Source of the DNA: Aradus depressus
Lineage: Eukaryota > Arthropoda > Insecta > Hemiptera > Aradidae
DNA: 64,000 bases
Direction: 5' to 3'
Assembly (NCBI GenBank): GCA_963662175.1
Contig: OY759218.1
Location: forward strand, 5,572,001 to 5,636,000
The notes under the pieces: generated by a model
What the model was told of the DNA's origin: nothing
Databases searched by the model: none
The model's input: the letters and a program-made list of their open reading frames with translations, nothing else
In this document: piece after piece, positions 31,775-41,939 of the stretch
Position numbering within the stretch: position 1 is the first letter of the stretch
Layout: each line of letters opens with the position of its first letter
Made by a program: the position numbers and the translations under genes

Positions 31775-32189
31775 CTAGATTAACTTTTACTTCCCCATAT
31801 ATACAAAGAATAGGGGAAATCGATCAAAAATTCGGAAAGATGCAGAGTTTCATGGATTCTAGATTCGAAATATAAAAAAAAAGTTGTATATCTGTGAACA
31901 CTGTATCGACACGCAATTTTATATGTGAATCCCGAACCCTCTAATGTTTTTTAGCCAAATCGACAAAAGGGAAGGGGGGATTAGGGGAGAGGCTTAACAC
32001 AAAAACTCTTATAACTGCCGTTGTAATGAATGTATCGACTTGATATTTCATATCTAAAATCAAAACCCAATGAGGACAGGGGGCTCAATTCAAGAACCCT
32101 AATAACTATAATAAATTAATTTATTGACAAAATGTTGATGTTGAAGATTTAGGAGCCCCTATGTAAGTCAACTGTTGAATATTAGCGCG
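31775..32189 (+). repeat. family A copy cut by a retroposon
   Basis: AACTTTTACTTCCCCATATA to TTGAATATTAGCGCG, where the GC-rich insert at 32190 begins. Confidence 0.85.
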
Positions 32190-32486
32190 ATATGAAGAGA
32201 GAGTGGTCCAGTCATGCCACCCCTTGTCCCTGGGTCTGGTTGGCTTCGCGGGTTGGGTGCCCCGGGGTTCCCGATCTGGTCCTCCCCCTTGCTGCTGTGT
32301 GCCCACTGATGGGCACCAACCGAGTGGATATGAAGAGAGAGTGGTCCGGTCATGCTACCCCTTGTCCCTGGGTCTGGTTGGCTTCGCGGGTTGGGTGCCC
32401 CGGGGTTCCCGATCTGGTCCTCCCTTATTCTCCATACCCGAACTTACTCGCTCCGGCTTTATAGGACTACAATTAGTCATAAAATT
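32190..32486 (+). mobile_element. GC-rich poly(A) retroposon with 138-bp tandem head
   Basis: Two 138-bp units start with TATGAAGAGAGAGTGGTCC at 32191 and 32329. The second is cut after GATCTGGTCCTCCC. A short tail region then ends in about 12 A residues (32489..32500). Composition is far more GC-rich than the surroundings. No target duplication was found. The open frames 32121..32598 on both strands are by-products of the repeat. Confidence 0.65.
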
Positions 32487-32500
32487 TAAAAAAAAAAAAG

Positions 32501-32991
32501 TTTCAACGCTTTATTCATCAGTTTATTTATTATATTTATGTTTTATGATGTATCGGATGGTGAGATATGTAATTATAAATCCGGCGGATACTAATTAAAA
32601 AAAATTTAATTAATAACTTTTCATTTAATTTTTTCACAACTAAAGAAAAAAATCATCTGAAGTACATTCTTTACTTGTAATCTCTGACATTCACCAAGAA
32701 TGTATTTTCATTGTAACAATGAATGAATCATTAAACAGTCAATCAAAATAATTGATAAACAGTTTTTCGACTAATTTAAATTATAATTAATAGTATAAAT
32801 GATATGATAATGAGCGAACAATTCAGTAAGCCAACATTCGAAGCCTTGTTATTGTGTTACTGTTATCTTATCGGTTGAGATAACAGTATGGGAAGGTTCT
32901 TTTTGATTTTGGTAGTTTTTTACTCTCCGAAAGAACATTTCAGTATATATTTTTGATTTTACCATGACCTACAATATGAAAGGAATCTATT
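32501..32991. other. unassigned AT-rich stretch
   Basis: No gene recognised. A small perfect hairpin (ACTGTTATCT and AGATAACAGT) lies near 32858..32890. Confidence 0.4.
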
Positions 32992-33205
32992 TGAATTAAT
33001 CAACTAAGTTCTTGCTCTACCACTCAACCTAATTGAACGTTTTGGTTAAAAATCAATAGTTGTCTTACGCAGCGACTCCCTCATAGTCAATTTCGTATCG
33101 ATACATTCATTTCATCGACAGTTATTATGTTTTTTTAGTTATAGCCTCTCTGCTTTGATCCCCCACTTTTTGCTAATGGGCCATTTCGCTGAAAATGAAT
33201 ATATA
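32992..33205 (-). repeat. family A fragment
   Basis: TTGAATTAATCAACTAAGTT to GGGCCATTTCGCTGAAAATG. Confidence 0.8.
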
Positions 33206-33524
33206 TACATATATAATTTCAATATTTTATTTTCACTTATTCATTTTTTTTCTTTTTGTTTCAAATAAATTAAAATTATTAGTTTAGAAAGAACTGATAG
33301 TTTGAATTAAATTTTTAAAATTTGTGGAATTACTTAAAAATGTATGTACGCCATTCGAAAGACAATTTGGGCGAAACGTTTTTGAATATTGCAAAACGAT
33401 TCGATTCAGAAGAAAGATTTTCAAGATTTCAATTTATTTTTTTTATTTATTTTTTTTTTCACCTTTATTACTTTATTTTCATCTATGAAATTACATCACA
33501 ACTAGAAAATATGAGAAAAGAAAA
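33206..33524. other. unassigned AT-rich stretch
   Basis: No gene supported. The plus frame 33322..33750 runs through here into a LINE on the other strand and is a shadow. Confidence 0.4.
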
Positions 33525-33905
33525 ACAGAAACACCACTTGAGTCTCTTGATGAGACGGCTGATAAGCACCACCGCCTCCTCAGGCAGGAGGTCATGCGGC
33601 CAACGACGATTCAGTCGCCGAGGAGGCCCGCCCCGCAAGGACCGGACCGACATGGCTTCCACCAGTGTATTCGGATGTGTCGTGAACGCATTGTGCTTTG
33701 TGTATAATTGTTGTCTAACTTCGTGTAAGAATGGTATGTTCAGGTCATGATGTAATGTTATGTTTGATACGTAATATGGGCACTGTGTGATTGTTCGGAG
33801 GATTTTATTTTGAATGTCTTGAATTCTTTTGGTGTGTGAGGGCTTAGCTGAACGCCATACGTCCAGATGGGTCTGATAACGGTCTTGTAGACACTTTAGT
33901 TTTTA
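33525..33905 (-). pseudogene. Jockey-like LINE, C-terminal remnant
   Basis: Minus-strand reading gives PIWTYGVQL in one frame. After a shift it gives NKILRTITQCPYYVSNITLH, then HDLNIPFLHEV and RRLNRRWPHDLLPEE. The order WTYG.QLW, KILR.I...P.YV.N, LH.DL..P is the end of the reverse transcriptase region in Jockey-type LINEs. It differs in sequence from the plus-strand Jockey remnants, so it is a separate family. The 5' two-thirds are missing. Confidence 0.75.
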
Positions 33906-34079
33906 AAATAGTTTTTGTTGAATGGTGAATAATCTATTATAAAACAAAATAAGTAAAGAGTAATAAGTAAAAAATTAAAATAAATAAAAAAACTTATTTA
34001 AAAACAAGCTTTTATTCGAATTAACTAAAAAGGAATAAATAACTACCTATAGGTATTATCCTTAATATATAATATATGA

Positions 34080-34256
34080 ATAATAGGTGTTATCCTTATG
34101 GGGTTCTGAATTCTTTGTTTGGAGTTATCATGTTCACACAAACAGGTATTTTTGGAATCAGATGGTTGGGAAACATGAAATTCCGGTGAAAAATCTAAAT
34201 CGAATTTCTGACCGATTACATAACTTCCACAATACCTCGTAAAGCCGGGGAAGAAA
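34080..34256 (-). repeat. family A fragment, 5'-end part
   Basis: AATAGGTGTTATCCTTATGG to CTCGTAAAGCCGGGGAAGAA. Confidence 0.85.
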
Positions 34257-34386
34257 AAAATAAATACTGTTTTAGCGCTCAAATAAAGGGAGAATCGCTT
34301 TGAAAGTATGAGCCAAGGGCCCAGAATTGTGTAGGCTCTGTGTTCTTTAATGACGTATGTGGGAGTAAAAATGTAGAAATAGCCAC

Positions 34387-34997
34387 TAAAAAAGTCGTCT
34401 GTGAAACTCCGGAAATGTACTTCCCCATAAGGAATTTATAAATTCTCGCTCCCTTCCAAAATCAGTCGACCCTTTGCTCTAATATTTTGTTGTTTAATAA
34501 GTTTGTTGATTTACATACTCCTAAATCCTCATACTAAACTTTGTGTCGATAAATTCATTAGATCGGCAGTTATTAGAGTTTTTGAATTGAGCCCCCTGAA
34601 GCCCCCCTTCTCTTCAGCCGATATCGCTCAAGTTTGACATGTTATGTCTTCATTGAGTTTTCACTTTAAATATGAAATGTAATTTCGATACATTTATTAC
34701 ATCGACAGTTATTAAAGTTTTGGTGTTTAGCCTCTCCCCTAATTTCCTCCATTCCTTTGGATGATTTGACTGAAAACTCATAGGTATCTCCTCATGGGGT
34801 TCTGGACATTCATATAAAATTTCGTGTCGATACATTCATTCTATCGGGAGTTGTCGTGTCCACAGACACACAGAATTTTTTTTTCATAGTTGGAATCTAG
34901 AGGTCGAAAAACATGAAATTCTGTTGAAAACCCCGCATCGAATGTTTGACCGATAACATATTTTCCCCTATACTTCGTTTAGATAGGGAAGTAAAAT
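34387..34997 (-). repeat. family A copy, full length, 611 bp
   Basis: Starts AAAAAAGTCGTCTGTGAAAC and ends CTTCGTTTAGATAGGGAAGT. Monomer boundaries TAGATCGGCAG (34559), TACATCGACAG (34698) and CTATCGGGAG (34841) are 139 and 143 bp apart. This is the best copy for a consensus. Confidence 0.9.
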
Positions 34998-35329
34998 GTA
35001 CCTATTTTGTGTGTGTAGCAAAAAAGTCATATTAAAAAAAAAGGAAAAAAAAGTTATTATGAATGTAGCAACGTGGGTTATATGAGGGCCAGGACTGGGC
35101 AAACATAGTGAAGTTACACGAGGGGGTCCCCTCTACGCAAACAGCAAACAGTGCTATGGGTATTTCATAACTTCAAACATCGCTAGGGAGGGTGAAGGGT
35201 GTTTCATAACTTCATACAAACAATGCAACACAACAGAACACCACTCAAACACTAAAATGTAGCATTACATCGATCAAGGGTCTATTCACACTTGTCCGAC
35301 TTCAGTGTAAGTCACCGTATGTGTCTGGA
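34998..35329. other. unassigned stretch
   Basis: No family recognised. The block TTTCATAACTTCA occurs twice (about 35163 and 35203). Confidence 0.4.
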
Positions 35330-35425
35330 ATAAACCTTGAGCACGTCGTCTTTCGGATGGGAAATTATTAAGCTATGGTCCCGAGCCTGAGTAACTCATT
35401 ACAGACCTTTCCTACCTAAAACCAG
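35330..35425 (+). repeat. SINE fragment
   Basis: CCTTGAGCACGTCGTCTTTC, GATGGGAAATTATTAAGCTA, TGGTCCCGAGCCTGAG. Confidence 0.75.
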
Positions 35426-35432
35426 AAACATT

Positions 35433-35508
35433 GTTTAACATTTATATTGTTTGATTCCACAAAAAAAATATATAGGTACATATAGGTACTGTACCGGTTT
35501 CGGCTTAA
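35433..35508. repeat. family P half element
   Basis: GTTTAACATTTATATTGTTTGATTCC is one arm of the foldback seen at 22995. It is followed by TACTGTACCGGTTTCGGC, whose complement is the GAAA-ACCGGT part of a hammerhead 3' half. The CUGANGA half is missing. Confidence 0.45.
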
Positions 35509-35645
35509 AAAACCCTAATAACTGCCGATGTATCGAATGTATGTGACACGAAATTTAAAATGAGCATTCAGAAGTCCCTATGTAAGTTAACAATGATTTT
35601 TAGCCAAAACGGTAAATTGATTATAGAGGAAGGAGAGAGAGAGAG
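35509..35645 (+). repeat. family A 3' fragment
   Basis: CCCTAATAACTGCCGATGTA to ACGGTAAATTGATTATAGAG, with GA-rich expansion at the end. Confidence 0.75.
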
Positions 35646-35752
35646 AAAAAAATTGATAATATCGAGAACATTTTTTTCCCATACCTACCAATCACAAATT
35701 GTTATCTATTCTTACCAAGAAATAGGGGTGGGGGAGCCATTTTCTGGGTTTG

Positions 35753-36295
35753 CTTAGGGCGACGTATAACAAGGGTCTCAGGAATGTATAGGCGTTTATG
35801 GCGATATATAACATAATATTATATAATATAATATTATAATTATTATTATGATGATTCTGGGTTTCACATTAGAGTTTAGATTTAAAACGTCTTATTTACA
35901 AAGGTAGTTTAATATTAATACCTTCTCAATAATCACTTTGTCTAAATTTGGTAGATATTATATATAATGGTGTAGACATATAATGGCGACGTACAACAAG
36001 TGTCTGAGGTATGTATAGACGTATGATGGCGATGTAAAACAAGTGTCTAAGGTATGTGTAGACATATAATGGCGACGTATAACAAGTGTCTGAGATATGT
36101 GTAGACATATAATGGCGACGTATAACAAGTGTCTATGGGTAGACATATAATAGCGGCGTATAAGTGTCTGACGTATGTATAAACGTATAATGGCGATGCA
36201 CAACAAGTGTCTGAGGTATGTATAGACGTATAATGGCGATGTATAACAAGTGTCTGAGGTATGTATAGACATATAATGGCAACATACAGCAAGGA
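35753..36295. repeat. 43-bp minisatellite
   Basis: GACATATAATGGCGACGTAT recurs, for example at 36061 and 36104, exactly 43 bp apart. There are about 8 units from 35965 on, and a related scrap at 35753..35810. Some units are shortened near 36135..36170. The three minus-strand frames here (35926..36292) are by-products. Confidence 0.9.
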
Positions 36296-36309
36296 ATAAA
36301 TGGGGAGTC

Positions 36310-36780
36310 CCCGTATTTAATGAATGGGATTGGAAAGAGGGATCACAAATTTACAGTGATTCCCATTATCAGTGTATTAATACACTGCTTTCATCCTGCA
36401 TTAATACAACAAGCACACAAGAGATTAAAGGGTTATTGGTGGCATGTTTTGCAATTATTTAAAATCCCTGGGGTTTTGTAGAGAGGGACCCAGAATGCTA
36501 ATTGCTGAGTTACAAATACATGGGCTTTTGTGAGTGACGAGCACATTCCCTCTCCCCTCTTTCCATCAAACAAAAATCTGACCAATTTATTAGGCGAATG
36601 GGACCCCCGCACCTTGCCACAGATGTCCAGTAATTTGGACCCCAGGTTCTTTTGTGCTGGCTCCACTTTTCGACCCCTGACCTCTTTTCGACCATTGTCA
36701 TTCGGCACTTACACTAATTGGACCACCGCAAGATTACATCTCAATATTGTCCCCCTCAATCAGTAATGAGCTTGAATAAC
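36310..36780. other. single-copy, balanced-composition segment
   Basis: No repeat family and no coding domain. Base composition is more even than the surroundings, and the segment contains several ACAAAAG-type words (complement of CTTTTGT at about 36524 and 36649). Such single-copy islands within introns of developmental regulators are sometimes enhancers. That is inference only. Confidence 0.3.
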
Positions 36781-36949
36781 ATTTTTTTTCTTATTACTTT
36801 CCCACTGGGAATGTTATGTTAACATGGTTAGCAAAATGAGATAATTTCTTGAAAATGTCTGTATGTATATGTTTATACGGGTCGCGTATTAATATTCTGT
36901 ATAGTGATTTAGCGCGTAAGGAGTAGAGCGCGTGGTCAAGCGCTGAAAA

Positions 36950-37015
36950 GTAGTAATAATAATATTTATTTCCGTTAAATCATAACATGGTAATTAGATA
37001 CGTCATGAAAATGTA
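36950..37015 (-). repeat. LINE 3' end
   Basis: TAATAATAATATTTATTTCC, GTTAAATCATAACATGG. Complement of the terminus at 29290..29363. Confidence 0.6.
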
Positions 37016-37077
37016 TACTACCATGCTATTATGGCCACATCACATATACATTTTCCCCTTATTTAATAAAGAACTAC
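37016..37077 (+). repeat. family C fragment
   Basis: CTATTATGGCCACATCACAT matches the family C inner arm. Confidence 0.55.
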
Positions 37078-37215
37078 TAATAGTTATCGTGATCACAGAG
37101 ACAGACAGCTTTTTTTTTTTTCATTTTTAGAATCAGTGTCGGAAAACTTGAAATTCCGTTGGAAACTAGTAACTTACATAACTTCCCCTATACTTCGTAT
37201 AGCTGGGGGAAGTAA
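37078..37215 (-). repeat. family A 5'-end part with perfect terminal palindrome
   Basis: Ends with the hairpin at 37181..37213, where ACTTCCCCTATAC pairs with GTATAGCTGGGGGAAGT around TTC. Confidence 0.9.
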
Positions 37216-37279
37216 AAAAAAAGAAAAATAATAATAATAAAACTATAAGTATAAGAAAGTAAAAAAAAAAGTTCATATT

Positions 37280-37640
37280 CAAATTACATCCAATCCCTTC
37301 AATCCAAAATCCTTCGTATCATGCTCGCAATAGCCAATGCTCCTTGCTATGTTTCCAAGAAGACCCTTCATACTGACCTCAGCATTCCCTACGTCACCGA
37401 AGTAGCTAAATCCATCCACAAAAAATTATTTTCTTCCCTAAGTTCCCATAGTAGACCTCTAGTCCGTGTCCTCCATTCTGCCACACTCCCAAACGACGCC
37501 TTAAGCCTCAATGCCCTAGAGACCTCTTTTGTACCAGCAATGACAGTGAGTTATAAATGCAACTCAGTACCTACCCTTGCAATGTCACCACTCTTGACAG
37601 AAAAAGCCATATTTTACTCTTGCAGCAAATGCTTTTGTAT
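37280..37640 (+). pseudogene. Jockey-like LINE, C-terminal remnant
   Basis: Plus-strand reading includes IANAPCYVSKKTLHTDLSIP, YVTEVAKSIHKKLF and a final VRVLHSATLPNDALSL. This is the same stretch as in the remnant at 14640..15262 (IANAPYYVSNK, LHTDL) and as 57626..57760 downstream. The frame 37321..37677 covers most of it and then reads on into non-coding sequence. It is 5' truncated, as is usual for dead LINE copies. Confidence 0.8.
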
Positions 37641-38191
37641 ATTTATTATTTATACAGTTGTGAATACCTATTTGTAAATTTTAAAAAGTATATATTCAAA
37701 TTACATGAAGATATAGTTTTTCAAAAATAAATTTTATAGTATGGATATTTTCGCATTCATACTAATGGGAGGTTTAGAGAAGAGTGTGACGCTGTAACGA
37801 GGGGGTCAAACATTTTCAAAAATAGCGTTAGGTAATTTATGGAGGGCCCCTTATTAACTCTTCATAAAGTAGAATGAGATGGAGATGTTGACTGGAAGTA
37901 GAGTGCTCAAGTAGATACAATGGTAGGGATTCCTGCTCCGACTTCTGCATACTAACATAAGCCCCTTCATCCACTCAGCATACCAAAGGGCTGACCCTAT
38001 CCTTTACAATGGACACCTCACACTATCTCCTGTGCTCTGCCTTCTAGATTTCCATCAAAGAGATGCTTTTCCCCTAGCCCTTCAGCTTTCCTCCCCTTTG
38101 ATTTAGACAACACATACAAACCTAACTTTTCATTTTAGAAAATTTTCTTCCCAAGGGAAAATTACTAATTCCTTATGAGAAAAATCCTAGT
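37641..38191. other. unassigned stretch
   Basis: No gene or family recognised. Confidence 0.4.
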
Positions 38192-38270
38192 TTACTTCCT
38201 CAGTTATACGAAGTAGGCTGGGGAAGTTGTGAAATTCGATGTTAAGTTTTCACCAGAATTTCATTTTAAC
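38192..38270 (+). repeat. family A 5' fragment
   Basis: TAGTTTACTTCCTCAGTTATACG to TTTTCACCAGAATTTCATTT. Confidence 0.8.
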
Positions 38271-38752
38271 CTTAAATGTACTTTCCCAGAATGAATCGAT
38301 CAATTACTTTTCAATCCCTCCTAAACCAATCGACCGTTTGGGCTAAAAATCAATAGTTGACTTACATTACATAGGAGCTTCTGAATCTTCATATTAAATT
38401 TTGTGTACCCTTCCCCTCAATGTTCCCTTCCCTTCTACCGATTCCGCTGAAAAATTATAGGTATCGTCCTTATCGGGTTTTGAATTTAAATATATATTTT
38501 CATGTCGATATATTCGTTACATCGGCAGTTATTGGGGTTTTAGAGTTGATCTCCCCCTTCTCTTCGACCGATTCCGGTGAAAGTCAATTGGTGTCATTTT
38601 TATGGTGTTCTGGATACGCATAAAACTTTATGTCCGTACATTCTATCGGGAGTTACCGTATTCACACATACACACGGACTTCTTTTTTTAAATATTTTTG
38701 GAATTGGGTGTCTGAAAACATGATATTCCGGTGAAAACGTAACTTGCCGTGA
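38271..38752 (-). repeat. family A copy
   Basis: CTTAAATGTACTTTCCCAGA through CGTTACATCGGCAGTTATTG to GATATTCCGGTGAAAACGTA. It is joined tail-to-tail with the preceding plus fragment. Confidence 0.85.
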
Positions 38753-39369
38753 GTGTGTGTGTCTGTAACACGATAACTCATATACATTATGGCTTCTGTA
38801 GTGTCTTATTCACACCATAGTGTATTATAACAATGGTATCTATAGTCTTATAAACAATTCACCTATAATCCCATAGTCTCTCTGTTTCGGGTCAGTTGAC
38901 ACCAAAGGATTAACTAGTTTTATCCAGATCGGAACAGATGCTGGTTTCCCACCCGGACTAACTTTGTCTATTATAACTTAGTTACAACTTACCTTTCAAA
39001 AGAAGTATAGCAACTGAGTCACTATGGTTGGGGAAACAAACTCATTTATTCTGAACCAAATCCCTTTTTCCTCTCTTTGAATGGAAAATACGTAGACGAC
39101 ATTGCCTTTACTGTGGTAAAAAAAGTCTCCATTCATAAATTGGATGTCACCCTTTTTCTTCTGGTTCTTCAGAGCCTATAATCTTTAGTTATATTTTTCG
39201 GTACAGTGTGAAACAGTTGGACCATCTCTCTAACTTGAATGAAAAGACAAAATCACTGGACTATATTTTTTATTTCAAAACAACTGCGGCACCAGTAAGT
39301 TCTTGGGAAAAACATTACTATTTATTTTCAATTATATTTTACATTATGATAAATATTTACGTATTTATT
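38753..39369. other. unassigned stretch
   Basis: No gene recognised. The first 35 bases (GTGTGTGTGTCTGTAACACG) resemble the family A interior. Confidence 0.4.
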
Positions 39370-39698
39370 TTCCGTCAGAGGGTGGTTCAACTGTAATACC
39401 CCAATAACTGCCTGTATAATGAATGTATCGATATGAAATTTTGTTTTTAAATTCAAAACCACATGAGTGCGGCATCTACTAATTTTCCGCGAAATCGGCC
39501 GAAGGAAAGAGGATGATCAGAGGAGGGGAGCTTGACTTAAAAACTCTTATAACTGCCTATGTATCGACACGAAATTTAATTTGAGGATTTAATAGTCTCT
39601 ATATAAGTGAACTACTATTGATATGTGATAGTAAGATGTTGTGGGACGAGATTTCTAATAGAAATAAAAGACGTTGTCTTCCCACTGTTTTATTTTAT

Positions 39699-39740
39699 AC
39701 CAGAACCGGTTTTCGACGCAACAGCGTCATCATCAGTGGT
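39699..39740 (-). ncRNA. hammerhead ribozyme core, left arm
   Basis: Mirror copy of 39819..39860 read on the minus strand. It has ACCA, CTGATGA, the GACGC/GCGTC stem, GAAA, the palindromic AACCGGTT with C, then TGGT. Confidence 0.8.
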
Positions 39741-39818
39741 TCATCCACCCACACAGCACAGCGGTTGGAAGATAACTGGCCAGTTATCTTCCAACCGCTG
39801 TGCTGTGTGGTTGGATGA

Positions 39819-39860
39819 ACCACTGATGATGACGCTGTTGCGTCGAAAACCGGTTCTGGT
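39819..39860 (+). ncRNA. hammerhead ribozyme core, right arm
   Basis: Order on the plus strand: ACCA (stem I), CTGATGA (39823..39829), T, GACGC-TGTT-GCGTC (5-bp stem II), GAAA (39845..39848). The last A with ACCGGTT forms the self-complementary stem III AACCGGTT. Then C (39856) is the cleavage nucleotide, and TGGT pairs with ACCA. All invariant positions are present. The loop-less palindromic stem III implies a dimeric arrangement, as known for Penelope-associated hammerheads. Confidence 0.85.
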
Positions 39861-39975
39861 ATAAAAACTACTATTGATTTTTAGCTTGGTTGTAGAGGGA
39901 AAGGGAAAACTTAATTGGTTAATTCTTGCTGGGGATGTACATATTGCTGGTGATTCACCGACAACTTTTTACTAT

Positions 39976-39987
39976 TCGAGTAATTAT

Positions 39988-40019
<32 letters not shown>

Positions 40020-40406
40020 CCCCCATCTTACATTATGAAAGTGCTAATGTTCATGTTTATAGGTCACGTCGAAGAGGCTTAGAATTATAACTTAGTTACT
40101 GTGTAGCTGACTTTTGCCTTTTATATATGTATGTAAAGATATTACTTGAGGTACATTACTTGTGACAGATGTAAGATTGGGGTAGACAGCTGAGGACAAC
40201 CGCAGGACGCTTCTAGTAAAAATAGTTCATCCAGAGATTTGAGAGAGGGTCATTTCTTGAATGAGTATTTTTAGAGTTTGTCACAGGAAATTTTCTATGT
40301 TCCCCATGGGTGGCCCTTTTTGGGGGGTATTAATGAGGCCCACTCCCAGCCTTGTTGGCTCGAAAAAAAGTAGTTCTTTAGGATAATTGGTGAGGCTAAT
40401 CGTTTT
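39976..40406. other. unassigned stretch after a T run
   Basis: A run of 28 T (39992..40019) is followed by unplaced sequence. No gene. Confidence 0.4.
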
Positions 40407-40885
40407 CTAAAAAAAGTCAACGGTAAATCACCTGTAATAAACTACCCCGGGTAGTTAAAGTTATCCAAAGGCTTCTCAGTTCTCATATAAAATTTTGTGT
40501 TGATACATTCATTACATCGGCAGTTATTATACCGCAGTTATTATTAAATATATATATATTATTAAATGGCAGTTATTATTAAATATATATTACTTCTCTT
40601 TGGCTAATTCTGCTGAAAAGCAATAGGTGTCATGCGTTTCCTTATGCGGTTTTGGATCAACATACAAAATTTCGTGTTGATTCATGCATTATATCGGCAT
40701 TTTTCGAGACTTTTGAGTTAAGCCTCCCTAATCAACTTCCCTTTGGCCAATTCCGCTGATAATCGATAGATGTAATTCTTATGGAGTTCTGGATCAACAT
40801 ATAAAATTTCGTGTCGATATATTCACTGCATTGGCAGTTATTAGAGGTTTTTGAGTTAAGCCTCCCTTCTAATCTAATTCTAACC
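40407..40885 (-). repeat. family A copy with TA-rich insert
   Basis: GTCAACGGTAAATCACCTGT through TACATCGGCAGTTATTATAC. A short duplicated GCAGTTATTATTAAATATAT segment follows near 40540..40590. Then two more monomers. Confidence 0.8.
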
Positions 40886-40889
40886 TTTC

Positions 40890-41237
40890 TGTAAAATACG
40901 AAGTAAAGAGCAAGTTAGGTAAATGTCACAAATTCGATATTCGACATAAATAAAATAAAAAAATCTGTGAACACGATAACTCCAAATAGAACGGAAAATT
41001 TGATATAATTCCTCAGAAAATGTGATATATTTATTCAGATCCCCATAACGACATATAGGTATTGATTTTCAGTCAAATCGGCAAAAGGGAAGGAGGGTAT
41101 TAGGGGGTCTTAAAACAAAAACCCCAATAACTGGCGGAGTAATGAATATGTCATAGGGAAATTTCATATCTAAATTCCAAACCCCATACGATACGATCAA
41201 TTTTCAGTCAAATCGGCAAAAGGGAAGTGGGAGATCA
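40890..41237 (+). repeat. family A copy cut by family P
   Basis: CTGTAAAATACGAAGTAAAG, GAACACGATAACTCCAAATA, CCAATAACTGGCGGAGTAAT, ending AGTGGGAGATCATCG where the foldback starts. Confidence 0.8.
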
Positions 41238-41462
41238 TCGTCTATTTCACAAAATATATATAATATACAAAAGTACCTCGGGTATTGCTACCATGTTCAG
41301 CCATGACTGAACAAATATCAGTATTTGTCCATGGTAGCAATACCAAAAATACTTTTATATATTATATATTTTGTGAAATAGACAATAATTTAAAAGAACA
41401 TACATTTTTTCTTTATTTTTATTGAAGTTTCACAATATCTCTGCAGAAAATGTTAAGTATCA
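41238..41462 (-). mobile_element. family P foldback element, decayed hammerhead
   Basis: Arms TCTATTTCACAAAATATA and TATATTTTGTGAAATAGACA enclose inverted copies of GGTATTGCTACCATG. On the right lies the element's 5' flank in reverse (TTTCACAATATCTCTGCAGA). The core boxes are mutated (CTGAACA, and the GAAA box altered), so it is unlikely to cleave. Confidence 0.65.
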
Positions 41463-41939
41463 CACTGAAATTAGTTGAATTTTATTGTTGCTAAAATGAA
41501 TCTCCCAATAAGCTTAGCTAAAACGAAACAACCTTTGATAGACGTTGCTAAAACAACATAGTGAAGACTGTTTTGCGACTTGAAGACGAGGGTTAAAGAT
41601 GAAAGGAGCGTCGGGGGAAAAGTAAAGATGAATATGAACAAAGGTAACGGCAAAGACAAAGACCAAACTCAAAATTAACATTGAAAACACCAGAGCGGAT
41701 TTTATATTCAAGAAGGCCGTGGTAACTCTTTCAAGATGGGGTCCTTTGTGGCGTGTCTCCATATTGTAATTCTACCCTCACAAACTCTTCTTTATTTTAT
41801 CTTCTGAATAAATTTCGACCCTTAGTCCCTCGGGACATATTTATCCCAGGATTTTTCTTGTTCATCTTCTAATACTCCTTTTTTTTTTTTTTTTTTTTTC
41901 TATTTCCTAATAGAATTATATCCTTACGAAATTCTGAAA
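41463..41939. other. unassigned stretch
   Basis: No gene supported. A T run of 21 near 41879..41899. The two minus frames at 41471..41762 show no domain. Confidence 0.4.

Larger units (their letters stand above)
39623..39865. mobile_element. family P foldback element, 243 bp, hammerhead on both strands
   Basis: Flanked by the perfect 13-bp duplication AACTACTATTGAT (39610..39622 and 39866..39878) within a family A copy. About 70 unique bases are followed by an almost perfect, loop-less palindrome with arms 39693..39779 and 39780..39866. Each arm contains a complete hammerhead core, so either strand's transcript would carry one ribozyme in sense. No coding sequence. The duplication length fits Penelope-type insertion. 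Confidence 0.85.
39370..39975 (+). repeat. family A copy split by a hammerhead element
   Basis: 39370..39622 runs to AAGTGAACTACTATTGAT. After the insert it resumes at 39866 with the same 13 bases and continues as TTTTAGCTTGGTTGTAGAGG to GGTGATTCACCGACAACTTT. Confidence 0.9.

Noticed and set aside
33322..33750. 142-codon plus frame, the longest in the window
   Set aside because: It is antisense to a recognisable Jockey-like LINE remnant and has a low-complexity Phe/Ile/Tyr-rich middle.
35753..36295. Regular direct repeats resembling a CRISPR array
   Set aside because: Units are contiguous 43-bp tandem repeats without unique spacers, in eukaryotic DNA. The same applies to the 28-, 37-, 47- and 85-bp arrays.
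36433..36708. 91-codon minus frame in the single-copy island
   Set aside because: No recognisable domain, and alternative frames on both strands are similarly open. Kept only as part of the non-coding island.
41238..41462. Active hammerhead in this foldback
   Set aside because: Both CTGANGA and GAAA boxes are mutated in both arms. Only the palindromic layout remains.
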